The position numbers and the translations under genes were made by a program. A stretch of 64,000 nt of DNA, from NCBI RefSeq assembly GCF_008369935.1, contig NZ_VTUZ01000029.1:1-64000 (forward strand), written 5' to 3'. Shown here one piece after another: positions 1 through 9,126 of this stretch (positions are counted from its first letter, which is position 1; each line of letters begins with the position of its first letter). The DNA comes from Paraburkholderia panacisoli. GTDB taxonomy: Bacteria; Pseudomonadota; Gammaproteobacteria; Burkholderiales; Burkholderiaceae. The notes beneath the pieces are model-generated. The model did not search any database and had not been told where the DNA came from. It saw nothing but the letters and a program-made list of their open reading frames with translations.

Positions 1-117
1 CCACGCTTCCTCCCCACACTCGGTCACCCTCGTGCAGTTGCGCTTCGCTTCGCTCGCTGTGATCAACTCGCGGCGGGACTTGCACCCACAAGAGTGCGCC
101 CATGCTGGGCGCACACG

Positions 118-154
118 AAAAAACGCCGGGTGCGCTGTCGCGCGACCCGGCGTT
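118..154 (-). terminator. Intrinsic terminator of the RND efflux operon
   Basis: A perfect 10-bp stem (122-131 pairing with 145-154, AACGCCGGGT/ACCCGGCGTT) lies 31 bp beyond the oprC stop. It is followed on the minus strand by a run of six T. A second 9-bp hairpin (94-102 with 106-114) follows immediately and may reinforce termination. This is a classical rho-independent terminator for the minus-strand operon. Positions 1-93 hold nothing I can identify. Confidence 0.88.
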
Positions 155-185
155 CATGACGGTGTCGATGAGCTGAGCCAGTCGG

Positions 186-1778
186 TTACCGCTTCGCCAC
201 CTGCTGCGGCGCGGGCGAAGCCGCCGCGGCACCCGAAGCCGCATCCGGCGCGAGCGCTCCGACCGCCGTGTCCGGCGTCTTCGCATCACCCCAGCCGCCG
301 CCCAGCGCGCGAATCAGATTCACCGTCGCGACCGCCTGCGTGCCCGACAGATGACTCGCCTGCAATTGCGAAGTCAGCACCTGCCGCTCGCCGTCGATCA
401 CATCCAGATAGCTGACCGCACCCTCCGTGTATTGCGTGCGCGACAGATGCGCCGCCCGTTGCGAGGCCTCGACCGCGTTGTTCTGCTCACGCATCTGATC
501 GTCGAGCAGACGCAGATCGGCCAGGTTGTCCTCGACTTCGCGGAACGCCACCAGCACCTGCTGACGATACTGCGCCACGTCCTCGTCATACTTCGAGCGC
601 GCTTGCGCGAGGTTCGCCTTGCGACGGCCGCCGTCGAACAGAGGAACCGTCAGCGCGGTGCCGGCCAGCGGACCGAGAATGAACGCGCGGCTCGACCACA
701 TGAACAGATCGCCGAGCGTCGCCGATTCAAAGCCGAAAGCACCGGTGATATCGAGCTTCGGGAAGAACGCCGACTTCGCGAGACCCACGCGGGCATTCGC
801 GGCCGCCATCGCGCGCTCCGCCGCCGACACATCCGGCCGCCGTTCGAGCAACGCCGAAGGCAGACCGGGCGGCACGCGCACCGTCACCGGGACGAGCGGC
901 GCTTGCGCGAACGAGAAGTCCGCCGGCGGCTTGCCGAGCAGAATCGCGAGACTATGCTCTGAGGCCGCGCGCTGACGCGCGACGCCGACCGCATCGGCCC
1001 GCGCGCTCGCGAGTTCGTTGCGTGAGCGCGAAACATCCAGCTCGCCGATATCGCCTTCCCTGAAACGCCGCTCGACCAGCTTCAGCGTGTCTTCGCGCAA
1101 TTCGACGGTACGGCGGTACAGTTCCTGATCCGTATCGAGTTCGCGCAGCTGGAAGTAGTTCTGCGCGACGTCGGCCTGCAGCGACAGTTGCACCGAACGG
1201 AACAGCGCTTCGCTTTGCTGCTCGTCCGCGGTCGACGCGTTCACGTTCGAGCTGACCCGCCCGAACAGATCCGCCTCATACGACGCCCCGACCTGCGCGC
1301 GCCAGATCGTGCCGGTCGTGCCGCCCGCGCTGTCCGGCAGGAATTGCGAGGCCGCCGACGCACGTTCGCGTGTCGGGCCGAAGCCCGCGTCGAGTTTCGG
1401 GAACCAGTCGGACTTCGCCGCCCGGGTCACCGCGCGCGCTTGCTGCACGCGCGCCGCCGCTGCCTTCAGGTCCTGATTTGCGGCGGCGGCCTGCTCTTCG
1501 AGCGCGTTGAGTTGCGCGTCGCCGAAGATCGTCCACCATTCGCCGCGATGCGCGTCGTCGGCGGGCTGGGCCTCCTTCCACGTGCCGGTGTCCTGCGCGG
1601 AAGGCGCAGACGTAGCCGACGTTACGGGTGCTTCCTTGAACGCGGCCGGCGTATCCACTTCTGGCCGGTTATACGTGGGCTCGACCGAGCACGCGGCGAG
1701 CAGCGCAACCAGCAACCCGCTGACGGCCGCGCGGCCCCACCCGCTCAAAGAGTCAAACCGAGATTCAAAGCGTTTCAT
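186..1778 (-). CDS. oprC: RND efflux outer membrane lipoprotein (NodT/OprM family)
   Basis: This 530-residue protein is the outer-membrane channel of a tripartite RND pump. The N-terminus is a lipoprotein signal with a lipobox ending LLAAC around residue 30, followed by the family motif PTYNRPEV. Two copies of the outer membrane efflux repeat fill the rest, with the typical LLERRPDVSAAERAMAAANARVGLAKSAFFP-type segment (only part quoted) in the second half. The start has a strong GAGGAG ribosome site 9 bp upstream and lies 13 bp after the pump gene stop, so the two are co-transcribed. The proline/alanine-rich tail is normal for this family. Synteny with llpE-bpeE-bpeF-oprC (ceoAB-opcM in B. 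cenocepacia) supports the name; substrate range is inferred from those relatives. Confidence 0.9.
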   Translation of the reverse strand: MKRFESRFDSLSGWGRAAVSGLLVALLAACSVEPTYNRPEVDTPAAFKEAPVTSATSAPSAQDTGTWKEAQPADDAHRGEWWTIFGDAQLNALEEQAAAANQDLKAAAARVQQARAVTRAAKSDWFPKLDAGFGPTRERASAASQFLPDSAGGTTGTIWRAQVGASYEADLFGRVSSNVNASTADEQQSEALFRSVQLSLQADVAQNYFQLRELDTDQELYRRTVELREDTLKLVERRFREGDIGELDVSRSRNELASARADAVGVARQRAASEHSLAILLGKPPADFSFAQAPLVPVTVRVPPGLPSALLERRPDVSAAERAMAAANARVGLAKSAFFPKLDITGAFGFESATLGDLFMWSSRAFILGPLAGTALTVPLFDGGRRKANLAQARSKYDEDVAQYRQQVLVAFREVEDNLADLRLLDDQMREQNNAVEASQRAAHLSRTQYTEGAVSYLDVIDGERQVLTSQLQASHLSGTQAVATVNLIRALGGGWGDAKTPDTAVGALAPDAASGAAAASPAPQQVAKR

Positions 1779-1791
1779 TATTGTTTTCTCC

Positions 1792-4700
1792 TCAGGCGTC
1801 CGTCACCGGCGCGCCATAGTGCGGCGAATCCTTCTGCGCGACGTGAATCGTTCCGCCCGCCATCGTGCGCAGCACCACATAGAACACCGGCGTGAGCATC
1901 AGACCGAACAGCGTGACGCCGAGCATCCCGAAGAACACTGCGATACCCATCGCGTGACGCATTTCCGACCCGGCACCGCTCGACAGCACCAGCGGCACCA
2001 CACCCATGATGAACGCAATCGACGTCATCAGAATCGGCCGCAACCGCAGGCGGCTCGCCTCGATCGCCGCCGACAGCGGCGAATGTCCGTCGTGCTCCAG
2101 CTCGCGAGCGAACTCGACGATCAGAATCGCGTTCTTCGCCGACAACCCCACCAGCACCATCAACCCGATCTGCGTGAAGATGTTGTTGTCGCCGCCCGTG
2201 AGCCACACGCCGGTCAGCGCGGACAGCACGCTCATCGGCACGATCAGGATCACCGCGAGCGGCAGCGTCAGGCTTTCATACAGCGCGGCAAGCACGAGGA
2301 ACACCAGCAGCACGCTGATCGGGAACACCCACATGCCCGCATTGCCGGCCAGAATCTGCTGATACGTGAGATCGGTCCATTCGAGCTTCACGCCGTGCGG
2401 CAACACTTCGGCGGCCACGCGTTCGGCCGCGGCCTGCGCCTGGCCCGACGAGAAGCCCGGCGCCGGTCCGCCGTTTATGTCGGCTGCCGTGTAGCCGTTG
2501 TAACGCACCACCATTTCCGGACCATACGTCGGCGTCACCGTCACCAGCGACGACAACGGCACCATGTCGCCCGCCGCATTGCGCGTCTTCAGTTGCAGGA
2601 TGTCGTCGGCGCGTTGACGGAACGGCGCGTCCGCCTGCACCCGCACCTGATACACGCGGCCGAAGCGGTTGAAGTCGTTCACATACAGCGAGCCCAGATA
2701 GATCTGCATCGTGTTGAACACATCCGTGACCGGCACGCCGAGTTGCTTGGCCTTCACGCGATCCAGGTCGACGTTCAGTTGCGGCACGTTGATCTGATAG
2801 CTGGAGAAGGTCGGGCCGAGTTCAGGCGTTTGCGCCGCGCGCTTCACGAAAGCTTGCGCCGCCTTGTTCAACTCCGCGTAACCGAGCGCGCCGTGATCTT
2901 CCAGTTGCATCTTGAAGCCGCCGAGCGTACCGAGGCCGAGCACGGGTGGCGGCGGAAACACCGCGACGAACGAATCCTTGATCGCGCCGTACTGCTGGTT
3001 CAGCGAACCGGCAATCGCACCGGCCGAAAGCTTCCTGTCGCCACGCGCCTTAAAGGGCTTGAGCGTCACGAACACAATGCCCGCGCTCGAACTATTCGTG
3101 AAGCCGTTCACCGACAAACCGGGGAACGCCACCGCGCTTTCCACGCCGGGCTGCTTCAACGCAATCGCGCTCATGTCGCGAATGACTTTTTCCGTGCGAT
3201 CCAGCGACGCGCCGTTCGGCAATTGCGCGAACGCAATCAGATACTCCTTGTCCTGCGCCGGCACGAAGCCGCCCGGCACCACGCGCGAGACCAGTACGGT
3301 TGCGCCCAGCAGGATCGCGTACACCGCGAGCATCGCGCCCTTACGGCGCAGCACGCCCTTCACGCCGCGGCCATAAGCGGTCGAGCCACGATGAAAGACC
3401 TTGTTGAAGCGCTTGAAGAAGCCGCCCAGCAGACGGTTCATCACACGCGTCAGAAAATCTTCCTTCGCGCCGTGGCTGCGCAACAGCAGCGCGGACAATG
3501 CCGGCGACAAAGTCAGCGAGTTGAACGCCGAGATCACCGTCGAGATCGCGATGGTCATCGCGAACTGTTTGTAGAACTGGCCCGTCAGGCCGGTCATGAA
3601 CGCGAGCGGCACGAACACGGCGACCAGTGTCAGCGCAATCGCGATGATCGGCCCGCTCACTTCCTGCATCGCCTTATACGTCGCATCGCGCGCACTCAGC
3701 CCGTTCTCGATGTTCCGTTCGACGTTCTCCACCACCACGATTGCATCATCGACCACGATCCCGATGGCGAGCACCATGCCGAACAACGACAACGCGTTGA
3801 TCGAAAAGCCGAATGCAAGCAGCAGCGAGAAGGTCCCGACGATCGACACCGGCACCGCGATCAACGGAATGATCGACGCGCGCCACGTCTGCAGGAACAC
3901 GATCACGACGAGCACCACCAGCGCGATCGCTTCGAGCAGCGTATGCACGACCGCTTCGATACTCGCGCGCACGAACTGCGTCGGGTCGTAGACGATCCGG
4001 TACTCGACGCCCGCCGGCATGTCTTCGGCCAGCTCCTTCATCGCCGCCCGAACCTGCTCGGAAATCGCCAGCGAGTTCGCACCCGGCGCCTGATTGATTG
4101 CGAGCGCGACGGCCGGCTTGTTGTCGAGCAGCGAACGCAAGCCGTATTCCGACGCCGCCAGTTCGACACGCGCGATGTCACGCAGATAGGTCACGCCGCC
4201 ATCCGGCGCGGTCTTGACGATGATGTCGCCGAATTCGCCCTCGGTCTTCAAACGGCCACGCGCATTCACCGACAACTGCAACTGCGTGCCCGGCACCGAA
4301 GGCGATGCGCCGATCACACCGGCTGCCACCTGGATGTTCTGCTCACGGATCGCGTTGACCACTTCGGTCGCCGTCAAACCGCGCTGCGCGACTTTCTGCG
4401 GATCGAGCCACACGCGCATCGCATAGTCGCCCGAACCCCACAACTGCACTTCGCCGACGCCCTGAATCCGCGCGAGCCGGTCCTTGACGTTCAGCAGCGC
4501 GTAATTGCGCAGATACGTCATGTCGTAGCGATTGTTCGGCGAGATCAGGTGGACCACCATCGTCAGCGTGGGCGAACTCTTGATGGTCGTGACGCCGAGC
4601 CGTTGCACATCTTCCGGCAAACGCGGCAGCGCCTGGTTCACGCGGTTCTGCACCAGTTGTGTCGCGAGGTCCGGATTGGTGCCGAGCTTGAAGGTCACCG

Positions 4701-4977
4701 TGAGCGTGAGGTTGCCGTCGCTATTGGCTTGCGACTGCATGTACAGCATGTTCTCGACGCCGTTGATCTGCTCTTCGAGCGGCGAAGCGACCGCTTCGGC
4801 GATCACCTTCGGATTCGCGCCCGGATATTGCGCGTGCACCACCACCGACGGCGGCACGACTTCCGGGTACTCCGAGATCGGCAGCTTGAAGAGCGAAATG
4901 ATGCCCCCCAGCAGGATCAATACCGATAGCACGCCGGCAAAGATCGGCCGATCGATGAAGAATTTGGATATGTTCAT
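1792..4977 (-). CDS. bpeF: RND multidrug efflux inner-membrane transporter (HAE1 family)
   Basis: This 1061-residue protein has the usual length and architecture of AcrB/MexB-type pumps: twelve membrane segments and two large periplasmic loops. The proton-relay pair Asp410-Asp411 is visible in LAIGIVVDDAIVVVENVE, and the TM10 lysine in GLSAKNAILIVEFA. It exports hydrophobic drugs using proton influx, working with the adaptor upstream and the channel downstream. In Burkholderia the equivalent pump (CeoB/BpeF) exports chloramphenicol, trimethoprim and fluoroquinolones. That specificity is established for relatives and only inferred here. The adaptor gene ends 56 bp upstream. Confidence 0.93.
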   Translation of the reverse strand: MNISKFFIDRPIFAGVLSVLILLGGIISLFKLPISEYPEVVPPSVVVHAQYPGANPKVIAEAVASPLEEQINGVENMLYMQSQANSDGNLTLTVTFKLGTNPDLATQLVQNRVNQALPRLPEDVQRLGVTTIKSSPTLTMVVHLISPNNRYDMTYLRNYALLNVKDRLARIQGVGEVQLWGSGDYAMRVWLDPQKVAQRGLTATEVVNAIREQNIQVAAGVIGASPSVPGTQLQLSVNARGRLKTEGEFGDIIVKTAPDGGVTYLRDIARVELAASEYGLRSLLDNKPAVALAINQAPGANSLAISEQVRAAMKELAEDMPAGVEYRIVYDPTQFVRASIEAVVHTLLEAIALVVLVVIVFLQTWRASIIPLIAVPVSIVGTFSLLLAFGFSINALSLFGMVLAIGIVVDDAIVVVENVERNIENGLSARDATYKAMQEVSGPIIAIALTLVAVFVPLAFMTGLTGQFYKQFAMTIAISTVISAFNSLTLSPALSALLLRSHGAKEDFLTRVMNRLLGGFFKRFNKVFHRGSTAYGRGVKGVLRRKGAMLAVYAILLGATVLVSRVVPGGFVPAQDKEYLIAFAQLPNGASLDRTEKVIRDMSAIALKQPGVESAVAFPGLSVNGFTNSSSAGIVFVTLKPFKARGDRKLSAGAIAGSLNQQYGAIKDSFVAVFPPPPVLGLGTLGGFKMQLEDHGALGYAELNKAAQAFVKRAAQTPELGPTFSSYQINVPQLNVDLDRVKAKQLGVPVTDVFNTMQIYLGSLYVNDFNRFGRVYQVRVQADAPFRQRADDILQLKTRNAAGDMVPLSSLVTVTPTYGPEMVVRYNGYTAADINGGPAPGFSSGQAQAAAERVAAEVLPHGVKLEWTDLTYQQILAGNAGMWVFPISVLLVFLVLAALYESLTLPLAVILIVPMSVLSALTGVWLTGGDNNIFTQIGLMVLVGLSAKNAILIVEFARELEHDGHSPLSAAIEASRLRLRPILMTSIAFIMGVVPLVLSSGAGSEMRHAMGIAVFFGMLGVTLFGLMLTPVFYVVLRTMAGGTIHVAQKDSPHYGAPVTDA

Positions 4978-5033
4978 GGGAAGCTCTTAACGTTGGAGCA
5001 AGCGCCGCGCAAATGTGCCGCGGCGCATGGGGC

Positions 5034-6242
5034 TCACGAATTCTTATCGGCCTTCGCGCGGGCTTGCGCGAGCGGCGTGCTGTTCGGGTCCTGGTCGGTC
5101 GTCATCGGCACTACGTGGGCGCGCACCGTGTCGCCGGGACGCACGCGCTGAATGCCGTTGACGACGATGCGGTCGCCCGGCTTCAGCCCGTCCCTGACGA
5201 CGCGCAGGTTGCCTTGCATGCCGCCCACCGACACTTCGCGATAGACGACGTGATTGCTCTGATCGACCACCAGCACGAACTTCTTGTCCTGGTCGGTGCC
5301 GACCGCGGCGTCGTCGATCAGCAGCGCCGGATGCGGCGCGCCGCCGCCCACCTTCACGCGTGCATACAAACCGGGAATCAACGCACCATCCTCGTTATCG
5401 AAACGCGCGCGCACGCGGATCGTGCCCGACGACGTGTCGAGCCGGTTGTCGACCGATTCGATCGTGCCGCTGCGCGAGTAGCCGCTTTCGTCCGCGAGAC
5501 CCAGCTCCACCGGCACCTTGCTGCCGTCTTTCGCGCGGTTCAGGTATTGCAGGTAGGTCTGTTCGTCCGCGTCGAACGATGCGTAGATCGGCGACACCGA
5601 CACGAGCGTGGTCAACGGCGCCGAGCTTGCGCCCGCCGACACCACGTTGCCCACCGTGATTTCCGCGCGCGACACGCGGCCCGCCACCGGCGCCACGATC
5701 TTCGTGTAGCCGAGATTGATGCGCGCGGTTTCGAGCGCGGCTTGCGCGGCCTTCAGGTTGGCGCTGGCTTCGCGCGCGGCGTTCTGCTTCTCGTCGTAGT
5801 CGCGCTTGGCGATCGCGTTGTCGCCGATCAGGCGCTGCGCGCGCTCCCAGTCGCTTTGCGTGTAACCGGTGCGCGCCTGCGCGGCGGCGAGCTGCGCTTC
5901 GGCGCGATCCACTTCCGCCGCATACGGACGCGGATCGATCACGAACAGCGTGTCGCCCTTCTTCACGAGCGCGCCGTCCTTGAAGTTGACCGACACGATG
6001 GTGCCCGGCACCTGCGAACGTACGTCGACTTTTTCGACCGCTTCGAGGCGGCCAGAATAGCTCTGCCAGTCCGTGATCGTTTTTTGCACCACGTTGGCGA
6101 CATCGACTTCCGGCACGATGGTGGGCGCGGCGGGCGAGCTTGCATCCACGCGAATCGCGCCGAAGGTGCCGAGCCCAGCCACCACGATGACGACTGATGC
6201 GGCGATCGCCAGACGGCGACGGGAAAGAGGAAGGATGGTCAT
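5034..6242 (-). CDS. bpeE: RND efflux periplasmic adaptor subunit
   Basis: This is the membrane fusion protein linking pump and channel. The frame stays open further upstream, but the start at 6242 is chosen because a GGGAG ribosome site lies about 8 bp before the ATG and the protein then begins with a normal signal/anchor (MTILPLSRRRLAIAASVVIVVAG, first 20 shown in part). The 402-residue product has no lipobox cysteine, so it is probably anchored by the uncleaved N-terminal helix. The lipoyl half-motif (QVPGTIVSVNFKDGALVKKGD), the alpha-helical hairpin (about 100-165) and the second half-motif (IVAPVAGRVSRAE) are in order. It lies 34 bp after llpE. Confidence 0.92.
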   Translation of the reverse strand: MTILPLSRRRLAIAASVVIVVAGLGTFGAIRVDASSPAAPTIVPEVDVANVVQKTITDWQSYSGRLEAVEKVDVRSQVPGTIVSVNFKDGALVKKGDTLFVIDPRPYAAEVDRAEAQLAAAQARTGYTQSDWERAQRLIGDNAIAKRDYDEKQNAAREASANLKAAQAALETARINLGYTKIVAPVAGRVSRAEITVGNVVSAGASSAPLTTLVSVSPIYASFDADEQTYLQYLNRAKDGSKVPVELGLADESGYSRSGTIESVDNRLDTSSGTIRVRARFDNEDGALIPGLYARVKVGGGAPHPALLIDDAAVGTDQDKKFVLVVDQSNHVVYREVSVGGMQGNLRVVRDGLKPGDRIVVNGIQRVRPGDTVRAHVVPMTTDQDPNSTPLAQARAKADKNS

Positions 6243-6276
6243 GTGAAGCTCCCGGTATCGTTGATTAAATTTCTGT

Positions 6277-7152
6277 TTATCGATGAGCACGCGCATCGAA
6301 GCGCCACTGAAAAAATCGCACCGCTTCCTGCAAAGCGGGCGGATGATCGGCCAGCGCGGCGTGCGAGACGCTCGGATAGCGGACCACCTGGGTCCGCACC
6401 CCCGCGTCGATCAGACTGCTCGCGTACTTCTCCGCTTCCACATGCAGCACGTCGTTTTGTGCGGTCGCGATCAGCGTGGCCGGCAGGCCCGCGAGCCGCG
6501 ACGATTCGAGCGGCGCCGCATACGGATGCATGCGTTGCGACGCTTGCGGCAGATACGCGCGATAACACGCCGCGCACTCTCTTGCCGTGATGTCCGAACC
6601 CAAACGCTTTTCGTCGCCCAGACGCGTGAGGCTCGGGTCGAGCATCGGCCCGAACAGCGCCTGCGCCGCGATCTGCACGTCACCGCGGTCCCGCGCGATG
6701 AACGCGAGGCAGTTGGCCAACTGCCCGCCCGCATCGTGGCCGGCCACGCCGACCTTTCTGCTATTGCCGCCAAATGCACGCGCCCGCGTCCGCACCCAAA
6801 GTGCCGCGCGATGTGCGTCTTCGGGCGCCGCGGGAAACGGAAACCGGGGCGCCAGCGAATAACCCACCGATACGACGAGCGCCGGTAAGTGTTCTGCGAA
6901 ATAACGCGCGGCGAACTCGGCCTGTTCGATCGAGCCCTTGGTAAAGCCGCCGCCGTGGAAATAAAGCAGTACTGGCAATGCGGTCTTTTTCGATTGCCGG
7001 TACAAACGCAACGTGATGTCCTGAGCGTGCCCTTCGATCTGCACGTCAGTGACTTCGAGTGCCGTGCTGTCTGCCTCTGGCGGCCCGCTGTCAAGGGCAA
7101 AAAAGGAGTACGGCGGTTTAAATGCATCCATGTCGAGCCGCGCAATGCGCAT
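6277..7152 (-). CDS. llpE: Alpha/beta hydrolase of the HSL type, LlpE-like, with Asp at the nucleophile position
   Basis: This 291-residue protein has the hormone-sensitive-lipase layout: oxyanion motif HGGG at 66-69, nucleophile elbow at 138-142, and acid/base candidates Asp234 and His264. The elbow reads G-H-D-A-G-G instead of G-D-S-A-G-G, so the expected serine is Asp140 (codon GAT, unambiguous in the sequence). It is the first gene of the efflux operon, as llpE is in the ceo/bpeEF clusters of Burkholderia, where its role is unknown. It may be a pseudo-esterase, or an enzyme using Asp as nucleophile as epoxide hydrolases and haloalkane dehalogenases do. Confidence 0.87.
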   Translation of the reverse strand: MRIARLDMDAFKPPYSFFALDSGPPEADSTALEVTDVQIEGHAQDITLRLYRQSKKTALPVLLYFHGGGFTKGSIEQAEFAARYFAEHLPALVVSVGYSLAPRFPFPAAPEDAHRAALWVRTRARAFGGNSRKVGVAGHDAGGQLANCLAFIARDRGDVQIAAQALFGPMLDPSLTRLGDEKRLGSDITARECAACYRAYLPQASQRMHPYAAPLESSRLAGLPATLIATAQNDVLHVEAEKYASSLIDAGVRTQVVRYPSVSHAALADHPPALQEAVRFFQWRFDARAHR

Positions 7153-7167
7153 AGAACTTCAATGGTG

Positions 7168-7225
7168 CGAATTGTGGGTTCGGCAGAGTCGTAAATAAAT
7201 GCCTATAATCCGGCAACACAATTCG
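7168..7225. promoter_or_regulatory. Divergent promoter region with a perfect inverted repeat, candidate LysR operator
   Basis: Between llpE and the LysR gene there is a perfect 9-bp inverted repeat, CGAATTGTG at 7168-7176 and CACAATTCG at 7217-7225, 40 bp apart. A consensus -10 hexamer TATAAT sits between the arms at 7204-7209 in plus orientation. The location between a LysR regulator and its divergent target operon fits a BpeT/CeoR-type operator; binding is inferred. Confidence 0.55.
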
Positions 7226-7305
7226 GCGCCCCTGAACAATCGAATGCGATTGCTCTGCGGATTCGATCCCCGCCTGGTGCGCCCGCCCCTTTCTGGAGGT
7301 TTGCA

Positions 7306-8310
7306 ATGGACCGGCTTCAGGCCATGCAAGTGTTCACGCGTGTCGTCGACACCAACAGCTTTACCCGCGCAGCGGAAACGCTCGATCTGCCGCGCGCATC
7401 CGTCACCACGATTATTCAGAACCTCGAAGCGTTCCTCGGCACGCGTCTGATGCACCGGACCACGCGGCGCCTGTCGCTCACGCCGGACGGCGCGGCGTAC
7501 TACGAACGCTGCGTGCGCATTCTCGCGGACGTCGAGGAGACCGAGGCGAGTTTCCAGAGCGGCAACAAGAAGCCGCACGGCAAGCTGCGCATCGACATGC
7601 CGGGCTCGATCGGCCGCTTGCTGGTGATTCCTTCGCTGTGTGAATTCCACACGCGCTATCCGGACATCGATCTGCAACTCGGCCTGTCGGACCGGCCTGT
7701 CGATCTGCTGCAGGAAGGCGTGGACTGCGTGGTGCGGGTCGGCGCGCTGCAGGACTCATCGCTGGTCGCGCGGCGCATCGGCCTGTTCGAGGGCGTGACC
7801 TGCGCGTCCCCGGACTACATCGAGCGGGCAGGCATGCCGGCCTCGCTCGAAGATCTCGACAATCACAAAGCGGTCAACTACTTCTCCAGCCGCACGGGCC
7901 GCACACTCGATTGGGCGTTCCTCGTGGAGGGCAAAGAAGTCGAAGTGAAGATGAAGAGCATCGTGTCGGTGAACGACGCGGACGCCTACGTGACCTGCGG
8001 ACTCGAAGGCTTCGGGCTGATCCAGCCGGCGCTCTTCATGGTGCTGCCGCAATTGCGTTCGGGCCAACTCGTGGAAGTGTTACCGGAGCTGAAACCATTG
8101 CCGATGCCGATTTCCGCAGTCTATCCGCACAGTCGTCATCTGTCGCCCAAAGTCCGTGTTTTCGTAGACTGGATTGCGGAGCTGTTCGACCGCTGCCCGT
8201 TGCTGAGCGGACGCGGCAGTCTCGACGCAACATGCACGAAGCGCACGCTCGAAGAACGCGAGTCGGCTCCGGCGCTCGAAACACCTGTGATTACCGAATG
8301 GGTCGCGTGA
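7306..8310 (+). CDS. bpeT: LysR-family regulator of the efflux operon (BpeT/CeoR-like)
   Basis: This 334-residue protein starts with the typical LysR winged helix-turn-helix (MDRLQAMQVFTRVVDTNSF..., residues 1-65, with RTTRRLSLTPDGAAYY). A periplasmic-binding-protein-like effector domain (about 90-295) and a charged C-terminal tail follow. It is divergent from llpE-bpeE-bpeF-oprC, the arrangement seen for CeoR and BpeT, which activate the pump operon in response to salicylate or drug-like co-inducers. The ribosome site TGGAGGT lies about 7 bp before the ATG. Family assignment is firm; the inducer is inferred from relatives. Confidence 0.88.
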   Translation: MDRLQAMQVFTRVVDTNSFTRAAETLDLPRASVTTIIQNLEAFLGTRLMHRTTRRLSLTPDGAAYYERCVRILADVEETEASFQSGNKKPHGKLRIDMPGSIGRLLVIPSLCEFHTRYPDIDLQLGLSDRPVDLLQEGVDCVVRVGALQDSSLVARRIGLFEGVTCASPDYIERAGMPASLEDLDNHKAVNYFSSRTGRTLDWAFLVEGKEVEVKMKSIVSVNDADAYVTCGLEGFGLIQPALFMVLPQLRSGQLVEVLPELKPLPMPISAVYPHSRHLSPKVRVFVDWIAELFDRCPLLSGRGSLDATCTKRTLEERESAPALETPVITEWVA

Positions 8311-8361
8311 TCCAGCGCGTGAAATGCGGAAGTTGAAGTACAAAATCTGGAACAGTGAATT

Positions 8362-8400
8362 CCAACCGCGGCGCTAATGCCGCGGTTGGCTGAGCCAACC
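8362..8400 (+). terminator. Two mutually exclusive GC-rich hairpins downstream of bpeT
   Basis: An 11-bp perfect stem pairs CCAACCGCGGC (8362-8372) with GCCGCGGTTGG (8379-8389). The right arm can instead pair as GGTTGGC (8384-8390) with GCCAACC (8394-8400). No T-run follows. It may be a rho-aided terminator of bpeT or a switchable leader for the next gene, 168 bp downstream. Confidence 0.45.
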
Positions 8401-8567
8401 CCGCGCTAGCCATGAGTTAGCCACGAGTCAGCCCCCCTCAACGCGATTGTTCTAGTTTCCCGACAATTCATTTCACGAAAGCGCGATTTATCCGCACGGC
8501 CTCGAAGACTACATTTCACCCTGTCGCAGCGCCCCTCGTGCTGCAAACGAATCGACAGGAGTGAATC

Positions 8568-8879
8568 ATGAAACGCAATCTGTTGGCAGGTCTGGCTCTT
8601 TCGCTGCTCGCAAGCGCGCCGGTGTTTGCGCAAGGCAACGGCGGTGGCGGCATCGGCCGCGCGGGTACTTATCAAACGCAACCCACGCCGACCACGAGCG
8701 CGAAGACGCGCGAGGAAGTCAAGGCCGAACTGGTCGCCGCTTATCGTGACGGTTCCCTGCCTGAACTCAATCGCACCAGCTATCCGAACAAAGGCCTGAT
8801 CGGCCAGACGCAGGCTGCTCGTATCGCGTTGCAGGAAGGCGCGAACGGCGATGCGACACGCGTCGCAAGCGGCCAGTAA
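8568..8879 (+). CDS. Small secreted DUF4148-type protein
   Basis: This 103-residue protein has a clear signal peptide (MKRNLLAGLALSLLASAPVFA, cleavage near 21). A short mature chain follows with the DUF4148 core: REEVKAELVAAYRDGSLPELN and a C-terminal QTQAARIAL segment. DUF4148 proteins are abundant in Burkholderia-group bacteria and have no known function. The ribosome site AGGAG lies 7 bp before the ATG. It appears to be monocistronic. Confidence 0.8.
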   Translation: MKRNLLAGLALSLLASAPVFAQGNGGGGIGRAGTYQTQPTPTTSAKTREEVKAELVAAYRDGSLPELNRTSYPNKGLIGQTQAARIALQEGANGDATRVASGQ

Positions 8880-9075
8880 CTCAGGCGAAGACGCCACGAT
8901 GATTCGGCTTCCAAAATAAATGATCATCGCGGCGCGACACATGCACTCTTCAAAAATGAGCACATCATGACACCATCCGAACTGGACCAATGGGACACCG
9001 ATACCCCCGTGTGGACGCCATATCGCGCGCCCCAGCGATAAGCGCCGCGGGCAGTTTTCAGCGGCGGTAGTACCT

Positions 9076-9110
9076 GTGCCCGCGGCATTCAATGCGCGGG
9101 CACACTTCTT
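9076..9110. terminator. Terminator-like hairpin between convergent genes
   Basis: A 9-bp perfect stem (GTGCCCGCG 9076-9084 with CGCGGGCAC 9095-9103) extends by four more pairs around one bulged G. It is followed on the plus strand by ACTTCTTT. It lies between the DUF4148 gene and the end of the convergent gene at 9127, and probably serves the plus strand. Confidence 0.6.
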
Positions 9111-9126
9111 TGAACACGATCAGGCG

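Noticed and set aside
1507..4929. Very long plus-strand open frame (1140 codons) antisense to the RND pump
   Set aside because: It is rich in Arg, His and Gln with no domain. It is the GC-skew shadow of bpeF, whose own frame is an unmistakable RND transporter.
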